A stretch of DNA of 64,000 nucleotides from Embleya sp051903075 (GTDB taxonomy: Bacteria > Actinomycetota > Actinomycetes > Streptomycetales > Streptomycetaceae): the NCBI RefSeq assembly GCF_051903075.1, contig NZ_CP182422.1, positions 6,386,001-6,450,000 of the forward strand, written 5' to 3'. This document shows, in pieces, positions 46,640 to 54,549 of this stretch (positions within the stretch are counted from its first letter, which is position 1; each line of letters starts with the position of its first letter). Under the pieces are notes generated by a model, which saw only the letters and a program-made list of their open reading frames with translations, was not told the origin of the DNA and ran no database searches. The position numbers were made by a program, and so were the translations under genes.

Positions 46640-47480
46640 GGACCCGGCCTGACTGCCAACCGATGGTCAGCCGCAGCCGGGTTGGGGGGCCGGATCGGGC
46701 AACGGGGGGATGTGGCTCGGCCAGGTCTGGGCGGCCCGGTGCTCGGCTGTGCCGCGCTGCCCTCGGCCGGGTGCCCTTTGACTCGGCCGCCTCTCGGCTG
46801 GGCCGGCTTCGGCCGGGCTGCACCTCGGCCGGCTTTTCCGCCCCCTTGGCTGGGCTTCCTCTCGGCTGGCCCGCCCCCTCGGCTGGCCCCCTCGGCTGGG
46901 CTGCCCCTTGGCCGGCCCGCCTGACCCGGCCCGATGCCCAACGGATGGTCGGCCGCAGCAGCCGGGTCGGGGCAGACGGGGGATGTGGCTCGGCCGGGTC
47001 GGGGTGACCTGGGGTTCGGCTGTGCCGCACTGTCCTCGGCCGGTGCCCTTCGACTGGGCCCCACCGGGGGCGGATACGACGCCCGGGGCCTGGTCGAGGC
47101 GTTCCTGTACCCCCTCGCCGACACCCTCGGCGAGGTCGGCAAGCCCAGTTGGTATCCGCCTCTCGGCTGGGCCGAGACTCGCAGCTGGGCCGCCTCTTGG
47201 CTGGGTTGGCTTCGGCCGGCTGCCCCTCGGCCGGCCCTTCCGCCCCTTGGCCGGGCTTCCTCTCGGCCAGCCTGCCCCCTTTGGCCGGCCTGCCCCTCGG
47301 CCGGCCTGCCCCTCGGCCGGGCCGCCTCTCGGCTGGGCTGCCCTTGGCCGGCCCGCCTGGCCCGGCCCGACGCCCAACCGATCGTCGGCCGCAGCAGCCG
47401 GGTTGGGGCAGACGGGGGATGTGGCTCGGCCGGGTCGGGGAGGGCCGGGGGTTCGGCGGTGCCGCGCTGCCACTCGGCCG
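46640..47480. repeat. Three related segments of about 110 bp in a GC-rich tract
   Basis: Segments starting near 46650, 46932 and 47362 share the order GCCCAACCGAT..., GGTCGGCCGCAGCAGCC, GGGGGATGTGGCTCGGCC and GGTTCGGCTGTGCCGC. They are separated by runs of 12-18-bp units of the GGCCGGGCTGCCC type, which continue to about 47760. Confidence 0.75.
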
Positions 47481-47805
47481 ACCCGCCTTTCGGCCGGGCT
47501 GCTCCTTGACCGGGGGTTGCCCTCGGCCGGGCTGCCTTCGGCTGGGCTGCCTTTTGGCCGACCCGCTCCTTGGCCGGGCTGCCTTTTGGCCGGGCAGGCC
47601 CTCGGCCGGCCTGCCCTTTGGGCGACCCGCTCCTTGGCCGGGCCGCCCCTCGGCTGGGCCGCTTCTTGCCCGGCCCGCCCCCTTGCCCGGCCCGCCCCCT
47701 TGCCCGGCCCGCCCCCTTGGCCGGCCCGCCCACCCCTTGCCCGGCTCACCCCTCCGCCCGCAGCCGCTCCCGCCGCCTGCCGGCGGCAGCCCCGGCCCCG
47801 CCCCC

Positions 47806-49167
47806 TCACCGCACGCGCTTCACCAGCAGGGCCAGCAGGGCGCCGATCAGTGAGATCGCGGCGGCGAAGGCGAAGAGGCCCTTGTAGCCGAAGTCCAGGT
47901 CGTCGACCAGGAAGGGGGCCAGGAACGGGGCGGCGATCTGGGGGCCGGCGTTGGCTATGTTGATCAGGCCCATGTCCTTGCCGACGTCCTGGGGGCGGGG
48001 GAGGACCTGGGTGATCAGGGCCATGTCGACGGCCATGTACATGCCGAAGAAGAGGCCGTTGGCGACCTGGAAGGCGATCATGCCGTCCTCGGTGGCCCAG
48101 ATCATCGGGATGGCCAGGGACAGGGCCGCGCCGGCGCCGGAGGCGATCACGAACGGCTTGACGCGGCCGACGCGGTCCACGATCGGGCCGATCACCACGG
48201 CCGCGACGATGGTCACCACCGCGTTGATCACGGTCAGGGTGCCCAGCTTGGAGACGACCTCGTCCTGGGGGATCTTCACGTACATCAGCAGGATGAAGAA
48301 GTTGAACTGCAGCACCACCATGTACCCGAGCATCACGCCCAGGCGCGAGAGCAGGGCGATGAAGAAGTCGGCGTGCTCGCGCGGCGAGACCCAGAAGCCC
48401 TTGACGAAGGCGACGAACGCGAACGGCTCGCGCGGCAGGTCCTTGGTGGAGCGGTCGGGGCTGACGATCACGAAGATCAGCGCGGCGGCCACCAGGATCG
48501 CGGCGATCAGGTAGAAGCCCTTGGCCCCGCCGTCGGACGGGTCGGCGAAGCGGCCGTCGAAGCCGCCGATCTGCGCGTCGATCCCGATCATGCTCAGGTC
48601 GACGCCGGCAAGGAGCAACGAGGCCACGATCGTGCCCACGGGGATACCGAGGCCGATCATCGCGGAGAGCCGGCCGTACTTGCTCGCCGGCACCCGGTCC
48701 GGCATGACCGCGGTCACCGCGGCCTGGTAGCCGTTCATGATGAATTGGATGAGACCCCAGGTCAGCCCCACCACCGCGATCGAGTTCGCGTTGGCCTGGA
48801 AGCACAGGGCGGCGGCGCCGACGAGCGCGCAGAACAGGATGAAGGGCGAGCGCCGGCCGAACCGCGAACGGGTGATGTCGGAGAGCTTGCCGAACAGCGG
48901 ATTGCCGACCGTGGCGAACAGCGCGCCCCAGAAGATCGGCCACTTCAGCGCTTCCTGGTCGGGCACGCCCTTGATGTGGATGACCTGGATCGGGAGCAGG
49001 TACACCCCCACGCCCAGCCACAACATGTAGAGCGCGATGTTGGCGATGGGCAACGTCGCGTAGAGCGGAGCGACCTTGTACCCGGTGGTCCCGGCGTCCG
49101 CGGACTTCGCGGCGGACACCGGTGCCGGCGACGAGGAGCCGGGCTCCTCTGTGGTGGTCGAACTCAT
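47806..49167 (-). CDS. MFS sugar transporter (SLC45/GPH-like)
   Basis: The product has 453 residues and about twelve membrane helices. The loop motif GKLSDITRSRFGRRSPFI resembles that of sucrose/SLC45-type and GPH sugar symporters, and GPIVDRVGRVKPFVIASG is the equivalent in the second half. It is therefore probably a sugar uptake permease. The N-terminal 40 residues are Ser/Thr/Pro-rich. The ATG is at 49167; the longer frame to 49281 runs into the regulatory gap. The divergent LacI regulator supports a sugar-inducible role. Confidence 0.9.
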   Translation of the reverse strand: MSSTTTEEPGSSSPAPVSAAKSADAGTTGYKVAPLYATLPIANIALYMLWLGVGVYLLPIQVIHIKGVPDQEALKWPIFWGALFATVGNPLFGKLSDITRSRFGRRSPFILFCALVGAAALCFQANANSIAVVGLTWGLIQFIMNGYQAAVTAVMPDRVPASKYGRLSAMIGLGIPVGTIVASLLLAGVDLSMIGIDAQIGGFDGRFADPSDGGAKGFYLIAAILVAAALIFVIVSPDRSTKDLPREPFAFVAFVKGFWVSPREHADFFIALLSRLGVMLGYMVVLQFNFFILLMYVKIPQDEVVSKLGTLTVINAVVTIVAAVVIGPIVDRVGRVKPFVIASGAGAALSLAIPMIWATEDGMIAFQVANGLFFGMYMAVDMALITQVLPRPQDVGKDMGLINIANAGPQIAAPFLAPFLVDDLDFGYKGLFAFAAAISLIGALLALLVKRVR

Positions 49168-49305
49168 GTGGACCGTCCGATGGAGGGGACTCGAACCTCC
49201 CTGCACGGAGGTCCCGAATCGTTTGACGTGGTGTTGGGATCGGAGCCTAGGTGACACGAATAAGCAGGGGAATGGGTCCACAACGTGAAATCAGCCCGAC
49301 TAGAT

Positions 49306-49323
49306 AACGATTTGATCGTTCAA
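49306..49323. promoter_or_regulatory. Candidate LacI operator
   Basis: AACGATTTGATCGTT (49306-49320) is a perfect inverted repeat. Overlapping it, TTGATCGTTCAA (49312-49323) has the central CG and near-symmetric arms typical of LacI-family operators. It lies between the permease and lacI starts. Confidence 0.5.
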
Positions 49324-49355
49324 GAGGTGAACGAAGTGCGCTGTGCAGCGAATCG

Positions 49356-49368
49356 TCACTGCGAGTGA
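49356..49368. promoter_or_regulatory. Second symmetric element in the permease/lacI gap
   Basis: TCACTGCGAGTGA is a perfect inverted repeat with 5-bp arms. It could be a second operator or part of a hairpin; no regulator can be assigned. Confidence 0.35.
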
Positions 49369-49574
49369 TCTTGTAACGACCGACACGTGTCAGTAGCGCA
49401 TTCGAGCGATTACGGCCAAGGTTGTGCCGGCTAACCAAGCGGTAACGGATCGCGCGTCCCCGTGATCCGGTGGTCATCGGTTGCGCGCGGGCCGGCCCCG
49501 CGCGCGGGTGCGGTAGGGGGTGTCGTCGAGATGACGAGCACGAAGTCGGTCACTTGCCGCCCGGGGGGTCGCGG

Positions 49575-50591
49575 ATGAGCGTGCCGGAGGCGGGGGCCAA
49601 ACCCCCCACCAGTTCGGACGTCGCCCGACTCGCCGGCGTGTCCAGGTCCACCGTGAGCTACGTGCTCAACTCGCCGCCCGGGGTCCGGGTCAGCGCGCAG
49701 ACCCGCGAGCGGGTGATGCTCGCCGTGCGCGAACTGGGCTACGCGCCCAGCGCGCCCGCCCGGTCGCTGCGCTCGGGCAACAGCGACGTGGTGCTCTTCC
49801 CGCTGCCGCTGCAACCCATGGGGCAACTCCTCGAGGCGTTCATCGACGAACTCACCGAGGCGCTGAACCGGCACGAGTTGAGCCTTCTCATCCACGCCGA
49901 CCGCACTTCGCGCGGCGCGGACGCGGCCCGTCAGTGGGCCGCGCTGCGCCCGCTCGCGGTGATGGCGGAATCGAATCGGCTCACCGGCGGCGCGGTCGAC
50001 GTGCTCAAGCGGGCGGGGGTGCGGGCGATCTTCGCGTGGGGGCGCGAGGAACACCCGGACGTGCCCACCGCGATCTTCGACAACCGCGACACCGGCCGCG
50101 TCGCGGTCCGCCACCTCATCGACCGCGGCCACCGCCGACTGGCCTGCCTGGTCCCGTCCGGACCGTTGGCCTTCCTCGGCGAGGAGCGCTGGGCGGGCGC
50201 CCAGGCCGCCGCCGAGGACGCGGGTGTGTCGCTGCGCCGGGTGGACGTGGGCTACGTGCGCGATGACGTACTGGCGATCGTGCGCCAGTGGCAGCGCGAG
50301 AGCGAGCCGCCCACCGCGGTCTTCGCCGGCAACGACGACTTCGCCCTGATGATCATCTCGGCGCTGCGCGAGTGCGGCTGGTCGGTGCCCGAGGACATGG
50401 CCGTGGTCGGTGCCGACGACCTGCCGTTCTGCGACCTGGTCTGGCCCCGGCTGACCAGCGTCTCGATGCACACCCGGACGATGGGCTCCGGCGCCTCGGA
50501 CGCGATCACCACGCTGATCCGGGGCCGTGACTACCGGCCCGGCGGGCGCATGGTCGTGCACCCGCGCGTGGTGGTCCGCGAATCCGGCTGA
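49575..50591 (+). CDS. LacI-family transcriptional regulator
   Basis: The product has 338 residues. The N-terminal DNA-binding domain has the helix-turn-helix at about residues 12-31 (TSSDVARLAGVSRSTVSYVL), followed by the hinge helix segment SAPARSLRSGNSD. A periplasmic-binding-protein-like ligand domain completes it, with FAGNDDFALMIISALRE and VPEDMAVVGADDLPFCDL typical of the family. It is divergent from a sugar-type permease and is probably its repressor. The ATG at 49575 follows a G-rich ribosome binding site. Confidence 0.93.
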   Translation: MSVPEAGAKPPTSSDVARLAGVSRSTVSYVLNSPPGVRVSAQTRERVMLAVRELGYAPSAPARSLRSGNSDVVLFPLPLQPMGQLLEAFIDELTEALNRHELSLLIHADRTSRGADAARQWAALRPLAVMAESNRLTGGAVDVLKRAGVRAIFAWGREEHPDVPTAIFDNRDTGRVAVRHLIDRGHRRLACLVPSGPLAFLGEERWAGAQAAAEDAGVSLRRVDVGYVRDDVLAIVRQWQRESEPPTAVFAGNDDFALMIISALRECGWSVPEDMAVVGADDLPFCDLVWPRLTSVSMHTRTMGSGASDAITTLIRGRDYRPGGRMVVHPRVVVRESG

Positions 50592-50613
50592 GGCCGCCGA
50601 GCGTACAAAAGGT

Positions 50614-50649
50614 GAAGGGTCCCGGAGCCGATCGGCTCCGGGACCCTTC
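50614..50649. terminator. Perfect 36-bp palindrome, bidirectional terminator
   Basis: The two 18-base halves are exact reverse complements with centre CCGATCGG. It lies between the ends of convergent lacI and bldD and probably terminates both transcripts. Confidence 0.8.
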
Positions 50650-50702
50650 GAGGTTCCCGCAAGGTTTCCCGCCCGGCGAAGTCACGCTCCGCCGTCACAT
50701 CG

Positions 50703-51206
50703 TCACGCGTTGCTCTGGTGCTCCACGGCCCGACGCGCCTCCGGGTTGAGCACGCCCCACCCGATCAGCTGCTCGGTCAGCACGCTCGGCGACTGGTCGT
50801 AGATCACGGCCAGGGTGCGCAGGTCGTCCTGGCGGATCGACAGCACCTTGCCGTTGTAGTCGCCGCGCTGGCTCTGGATGGTGGCCGCGTAGCGCTGGAG
50901 CGGGCCGGCCTGGTCCGACGGGACCGTCTGCAGCCGCTCCAGGTCGAGCACCAGGCGCGGCGGCGGCTCGGCGGCGCCGTTCGGAGTGCCGCCGGGCAGC
51001 AGCTCCTGCACGGGAACGCCGTAGAAGTCGGCGAGCTCGGCCAGGCGCTGCACGGTTACCGCACGGTCGCCGCGTTCGTACGAACCGACGACGACGGCCT
51101 TCCAGCGGCCCTGGGACTTCTCCTCGACGCCGTGCAGGGACAGGCCCTGCTGGGTCCGGATCGCGCGGAGCTTCGCCCCGAGCTGCTTGGCGTAGTCGCT
51201 GGACAT
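50703..51206 (-). CDS. bldD: Developmental master regulator BldD
   Basis: The product has 167 residues, the standard length for BldD, the c-di-GMP-responsive repressor that holds streptomycetes in vegetative growth. The N-terminal XRE-type DNA-binding domain (KLRAIRTQQGLSLHGVEEKS, then YERGDRAVTVQRLAELADFY) covers residues about 8-70. The C-terminal domain contains the RxD-x8-RxxD-like c-di-GMP region (IRQDDLRTLAVIYDQSPSVL segment). The ATG at 51206 has a GGGAGCGAG site. Two BldD boxes lie upstream, which fits autoregulation. Confidence 0.97.
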   Translation of the reverse strand: MSSDYAKQLGAKLRAIRTQQGLSLHGVEEKSQGRWKAVVVGSYERGDRAVTVQRLAELADFYGVPVQELLPGGTPNGAAEPPPRLVLDLERLQTVPSDQAGPLQRYAATIQSQRGDYNGKVLSIRQDDLRTLAVIYDQSPSVLTEQLIGWGVLNPEARRAVEHQSNA

Positions 51207-51357
51207 CTCGCTCCCAAAACAGGTGACTGACCGTGAAGGTCCACCGGTGGTTGGCCGAACCGATGGGGTGGCTACCTCCGGGCCGGCTTTCTGTACCTCG
51301 AACTCTCCCCGAAGCTGCGAGGTTCGGCACGTCGCGACTGTCGCGTTTGGCCCGGTG

Positions 51358-51387
51358 GTGACTCATTGTGAGGTTACGCAGAGTAAT
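51358..51387 (-). promoter_or_regulatory. Two adjacent BldD boxes upstream of bldD
   Basis: GTTACGCAGAGTAAT (51373-51387) matches the published BldD box nTnACnC(A/T)GnGTnAn at every defined position. GTGACTCATTGTGAG (51358-51372) directly abuts it and differs at one defined position. They lie about 150-180 bases before the bldD start, where a promoter is expected. I recall the consensus from the literature and did not compute it here. Confidence 0.8.
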
Positions 51388-51546
51388 TTGCGTCCGTCAA
51401 GCCGAACGGCCTACAAAGCCGGATTCATGCAGGTGAGAGGCACCTTTACGCGAGCTTCCACGGCATATGCCCCGGCTCGATCCGCCGGTCCGGGCCGCCG
51501 AAAGACTGATGATGTTGGCTGATACTGTGAGGGACGTACCCCGGCG

Positions 51547-51583
51547 TCCTTTAAAGCCCGTCCTGTGAGACGGGGAAGGAGGT
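51547..51583 (+). promoter_or_regulatory. PyrR-type mRNA leader hairpin masking the pyrR ribosome binding site
   Basis: TCCTT (51547-51551) pairs with AAGGA (51576-51580) of the ribosome binding site AAGGAGG. Above it, CCCGTC (51557-51562) pairs with GACGGG (51569-51574), leaving the 6-base loop CTGTGA. A 5-base bulge TAAAG is on the 5' side and a single G is on the 3' side. A purine-rich internal bulge and a short loop are the features of PyrR binding loops. Binding would stabilise the hairpin and block translation of pyrR and the coupled genes. Confidence 0.75.
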
Positions 51584-51592
51584 CTGTTTTCC

Positions 51593-52228
51593 ATGACAGC
51601 ACCCCGAAACACCCCTGGCGGCACGTCGGCCGCCCGTCCGAAGGACCTCGACCCGGCCACCGCCCGTACGGTCCTGGATCCCTCCGACATCAACCGGGCA
51701 CTGACCCGCATCGCCCACGAGATCGTCGAACGCGCCAAGGGCGCCGACGACGTGGTGCTCCTGGGCATCCCGACCCGCGGCGTGGCCTTGGCCCGCCGGC
51801 TCGGCGAACGACTCGCCTCCATCGAGGACGGCACGAAGGTCCCCGTCGGCGCACTCGACATCACCATGTACCGCGACGACCTGCGCCTGGGCCCGGCCCG
51901 CGCGCTGGAGCGCACCGAGATCCCCGCCGAGGGCATCGACGGCAAGCTCGTGGTCCTGGTCGACGACGTGCTCTACTCCGGCCGCACCATCCGCGCCGCG
52001 CTGGACGCGCTCAATGACATCGGCCGCCCGCGCGCGGTGCAACTGGCCGTCCTGGTCGACCGCGGCCACCGCGAACTCCCGATCCGCGCCGACTACGTGG
52101 GCAAGAACCTGCCCACCTCACAGCGCGAGACCGTCAAGGTCCACCTCGCCGAGTACGACGGCCGCGACGCGGTCCTGCTCGGCACCCGCGCGGCCGACCC
52201 CGCCGCCCACACCGACGCGGAGAAGTAG
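51593..52228 (+). CDS. pyrR: PyrR, pyrimidine operon regulator / uracil phosphoribosyltransferase
   Basis: The product has 211 residues. The PRPP-binding loop is LVVLVDDVLYSGRTIRAALD near residues 120-140. The DITMYRDDL segment and the GIPTRGVALARRL start are typical. PyrR binds pyr mRNA when UMP/UTP is high and also has weak UPRT activity. It heads the pyrimidine operon, three bases before pyrB. The ATG at 51593 uses the AAGGAGG that is paired in the leader hairpin. Confidence 0.96.
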   Translation: MTAPRNTPGGTSAARPKDLDPATARTVLDPSDINRALTRIAHEIVERAKGADDVVLLGIPTRGVALARRLGERLASIEDGTKVPVGALDITMYRDDLRLGPARALERTEIPAEGIDGKLVVLVDDVLYSGRTIRAALDALNDIGRPRAVQLAVLVDRGHRELPIRADYVGKNLPTSQRETVKVHLAEYDGRDAVLLGTRAADPAAHTDAEK

Positions 52229-52231
52229 CCA

Positions 52232-53266
52232 GTGAAGCGCCACCTGATCTCGGCCGCGGACCTCACCCGCGACGACGCCATCCTGATCCTCGACACCGCC
52301 GAAGAACTCGCGCACATCGCCGAGCGGCCGATCAAGAAACTGCCGACGCTGCGCGGCCGCACCGTGGTCAACCTGTTCTTCGAGGACTCCACCCGCACCC
52401 GGATCTCCTTCGAGGCCGCCGCCAAGCGCCTGTCCGCCGACGTGATCAACTTCTCCGCCAAGGGCTCCTCGGTCTCCAAGGGCGAATCGCTCAAGGACAC
52501 CGCGCTGACCCTGCAGGCGATGGGCGCCGACGCCGTCGTCATCCGCCACCACGCCTCCGGCGCGCCGCACCGCCTGGCCGGCTCCGGCTGGCTGCGCGGC
52601 TCGGTGGTCAACGCCGGCGACGGCACCCACGAGCACCCCACCCAGGCCCTGCTCGACGCGTTCACCATGCGCCGCAGGCTGGCCGGCGGCCGGGGCGACC
52701 TCGAAGGCCGCCGGATCACCCTCGTGGGCGACGTCCTGCACAGCCGCGTGGCCCGCTCCAACGTGCTCCTGCTGGCCACCCTCGGCGCCGAGGTCACCCT
52801 CGTCGCGCCGCCCACGCTGCTCCCGATCGGCGTGGAGACCTGGCCCTGCACGGTCTCCTACGACCTGGACGCGCCGCTGCCCAAGTCCGACGCGGTGATG
52901 ATGCTGCGCGTGCAGCGCGAGCGCATGAACGCCGCGTTCTTCCCCACCGAGCGCGAATACTCCCGCCGCTACGGCCTGGACCTGCGTCGCATGGCGATGC
53001 TCCCCGAGCACGCCATCGTGATGCACCCCGGCCCGATGAACCGCGGCATGGAGATCGCCGCCGAGGTCGCCGACTCGACCCGCTCGACCATCGTCGAGCA
53101 GGTCACCAACGGCGTCAGCGTGCGCATGGCGGTCCTGTACCTGCTCCTGGGCGGCAACGAACCCGCCCAGAGCACCCCCAGCAGCGTCACCGCAAGCACC
53201 CCCAGCACCCCCGGCGCCGCGAGCGCGTCGAACGGCGGCACCGGCACCGAGGAGATCGCCCAGTGA
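52232..53266 (+). CDS. pyrB: Aspartate carbamoyltransferase, catalytic subunit
   Basis: The product has 344 residues and joins carbamoyl phosphate with aspartate. The carbamoyl-phosphate motif is FFEDSTRTRISFE, and GDGTHEHPTQALLD and HPGPMNRGMEI are the other signatures. The last 35 residues are a Ser/Thr/Pro/Gly-rich extension not needed for the fold. No pyrI regulatory subunit is present. The GTG start lies three bases after pyrR, and the stop overlaps pyrC by four bases. Confidence 0.96.
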   Translation: MKRHLISAADLTRDDAILILDTAEELAHIAERPIKKLPTLRGRTVVNLFFEDSTRTRISFEAAAKRLSADVINFSAKGSSVSKGESLKDTALTLQAMGADAVVIRHHASGAPHRLAGSGWLRGSVVNAGDGTHEHPTQALLDAFTMRRRLAGGRGDLEGRRITLVGDVLHSRVARSNVLLLATLGAEVTLVAPPTLLPIGVETWPCTVSYDLDAPLPKSDAVMMLRVQRERMNAAFFPTEREYSRRYGLDLRRMAMLPEHAIVMHPGPMNRGMEIAAEVADSTRSTIVEQVTNGVSVRMAVLYLLLGGNEPAQSTPSSVTASTPSTPGAASASNGGTGTEEIAQ

Positions 53267-54549
53267 GCACCTACCTGATCAAGGACGCCAAGGTCCTCGG
53301 CGGCGACGCGCAGGACGTGCTCATCCGCGACGGCCTGATCGCCGGGATCGGCGCCGGCCTCACCGCCGAGGGCGCCACCGTCGTCGAGGCCGCCGGGCAG
53401 ATCCTCCTGCCGGGCCTGGTCGACCTGCACACCCACCTGCGCGAGCCCGGCCGCGAGGACGCCGAGACGGTGGCCACCGGCGCGAACGCCGCGGCCCTGG
53501 GCGGCTTCACCGCGGTGCACGCGATGGCCAACACCGACCCCGTCGCGGACACCGCCGGCACCGTCGAGCAGGTGTGGCGGCTCGGCCAGGAGAGCGGCCG
53601 GTGCGACGTGCACCCGGTCGGCGCGGTCACCGTCGGCCTTGAAGGCAAGCGCCTGGCCGAACTCGGCGCGATGGCCGACTCCGCCGCCCGCGTGCGGGTG
53701 TTCTCCGACGACGGCAAGTGCGTCGACGACGCGGTCATCATGCGCCGCGCCCTGGAGTACGTGAAGGCGTTCGACGGCGTGGTCGCCCAGCACGCGCAGG
53801 AGCCCCGGCTGACCGAGGGCGCCCAGATGAACGAGGGCACCGTCTCCGGCGAACTGGGCCTGCGCGGCTGGCCCGCCGTCGCCGAGGAGTCGATCATCGC
53901 CCGCGACGTGCTGCTCACCGCGCACGTCGGCTCGCGCCTGCACGTGTGCCACGTCTCCACCGCCGGCTCCGTGGAGATCCTGCGCTGGGCCAAGTCCAAG
54001 GGCTGGAACGTCACCGCCGAGGTCACCCCCCACCACCTGCTGCTCACCGACGAACTCGTGCGCAGCTACGACCCGGTCTACAAGGTCAACCCGCCGCTGC
54101 GCACCGCCGCCGACGTCACCGCGCTGCGCGAGGCCCTCGCCGACGGCACGATCGACGCGGTCGCCACCGACCACGCCCCGCACCCCAGCGAGGACAAGGA
54201 CTGCGAGTGGGCGGTCGCCGCGATGGGCATGCTCGGCCTGGAGACGGCGCTGTCGATCGTGCAGGAGACCATGGTCGACACCGGCCTGCTCGACTGGGCG
54301 GGCGTGGCCGACCGCATGTCCACCCGCCCCGCCGACATCGGCCGGCTCGACGGGCACGGCCGCCCGATCGCCGTCGGCGAGCCCGCCAACCTGGTGCTGG
54401 TCGACCCGGGCGCACGGCGTACGGTCGAACCGTCCGAACTCGCCTCGCGCAGCCGTAACACCCCCTACGCCGGTCTGGTCCTGCCCGGCAAGGTGGTCGC
54501 CACGTTTCTGCGCGGCGTACCCACGGTGATCGACGGGAAGCTCGCGTGA
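53263..54549 (+). CDS. pyrC: Dihydroorotase, class I
   Basis: The product has 428 residues and is a zinc amidohydrolase that forms dihydroorotate. Metal ligands are in LVDLHTHLREPG, AQHAQEP and HVCHVSTAGS, and the active-site aspartate is in VATDHAPH. The substrate-binding MANTDPVADT segment is present. GTG 53263 overlaps pyrB, and the stop overlaps the next small gene (GTGA). Confidence 0.96.
   Translation: MSTYLIKDAKVLGGDAQDVLIRDGLIAGIGAGLTAEGATVVEAAGQILLPGLVDLHTHLREPGREDAETVATGANAAALGGFTAVHAMANTDPVADTAGTVEQVWRLGQESGRCDVHPVGAVTVGLEGKRLAELGAMADSAARVRVFSDDGKCVDDAVIMRRALEYVKAFDGVVAQHAQEPRLTEGAQMNEGTVSGELGLRGWPAVAEESIIARDVLLTAHVGSRLHVCHVSTAGSVEILRWAKSKGWNVTAEVTPHHLLLTDELVRSYDPVYKVNPPLRTAADVTALREALADGTIDAVATDHAPHPSEDKDCEWAVAAMGMLGLETALSIVQETMVDTGLLDWAGVADRMSTRPADIGRLDGHGRPIAVGEPANLVLVDPGARRTVEPSELASRSRNTPYAGLVLPGKVVATFLRGVPTVIDGKLA

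Larger units (their letters stand above)
45216..47805. other. 2.6-kb repeat-filled region with no convincing gene
   Basis: The gap lies between convergent tetR (plus) and the sugar-type MFS gene (minus). It is composed almost wholly of repeats: a 246-bp duplication, an inverted partial copy, a degenerate array at about 45740-46060, a 56-bp array and a GGCCGGGCTGCC-rich tract with three related segments of about 110 bp. Open frames in it give only biased Ala/Gly/Pro/Arg peptides. Confidence 0.7.
49168..49574. other. Divergent regulatory region, sugar permease / lacI
   Basis: About 400 bases lie between two divergent starts. The middle (49290-49400) is clearly more AT-rich than the genome and contains two symmetric elements (listed separately). 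It must hold both promoters; I could not assign boxes with confidence. Confidence 0.5.

Noticed and set aside
46537..47733. 398-residue minus-strand Ala/Gly/Pro/Arg/Lys-rich frame
   Set aside because: It follows the repeat tract, has no domain or convincing start, and other frames are equally open.
49183..49220. tRNA-like T-arm on the minus strand upstream of the sugar permease (GGTTCGAGTCCCCTCCA)
   Set aside because: The T stem has a mismatch, the acceptor pairs poorly, and no D or anticodon arm can be drawn.
51221..51240. Third BldD-box-like sequence near the bldD start
   Set aside because: GTGACTGACCGTGAA misses two defined positions of the consensus.
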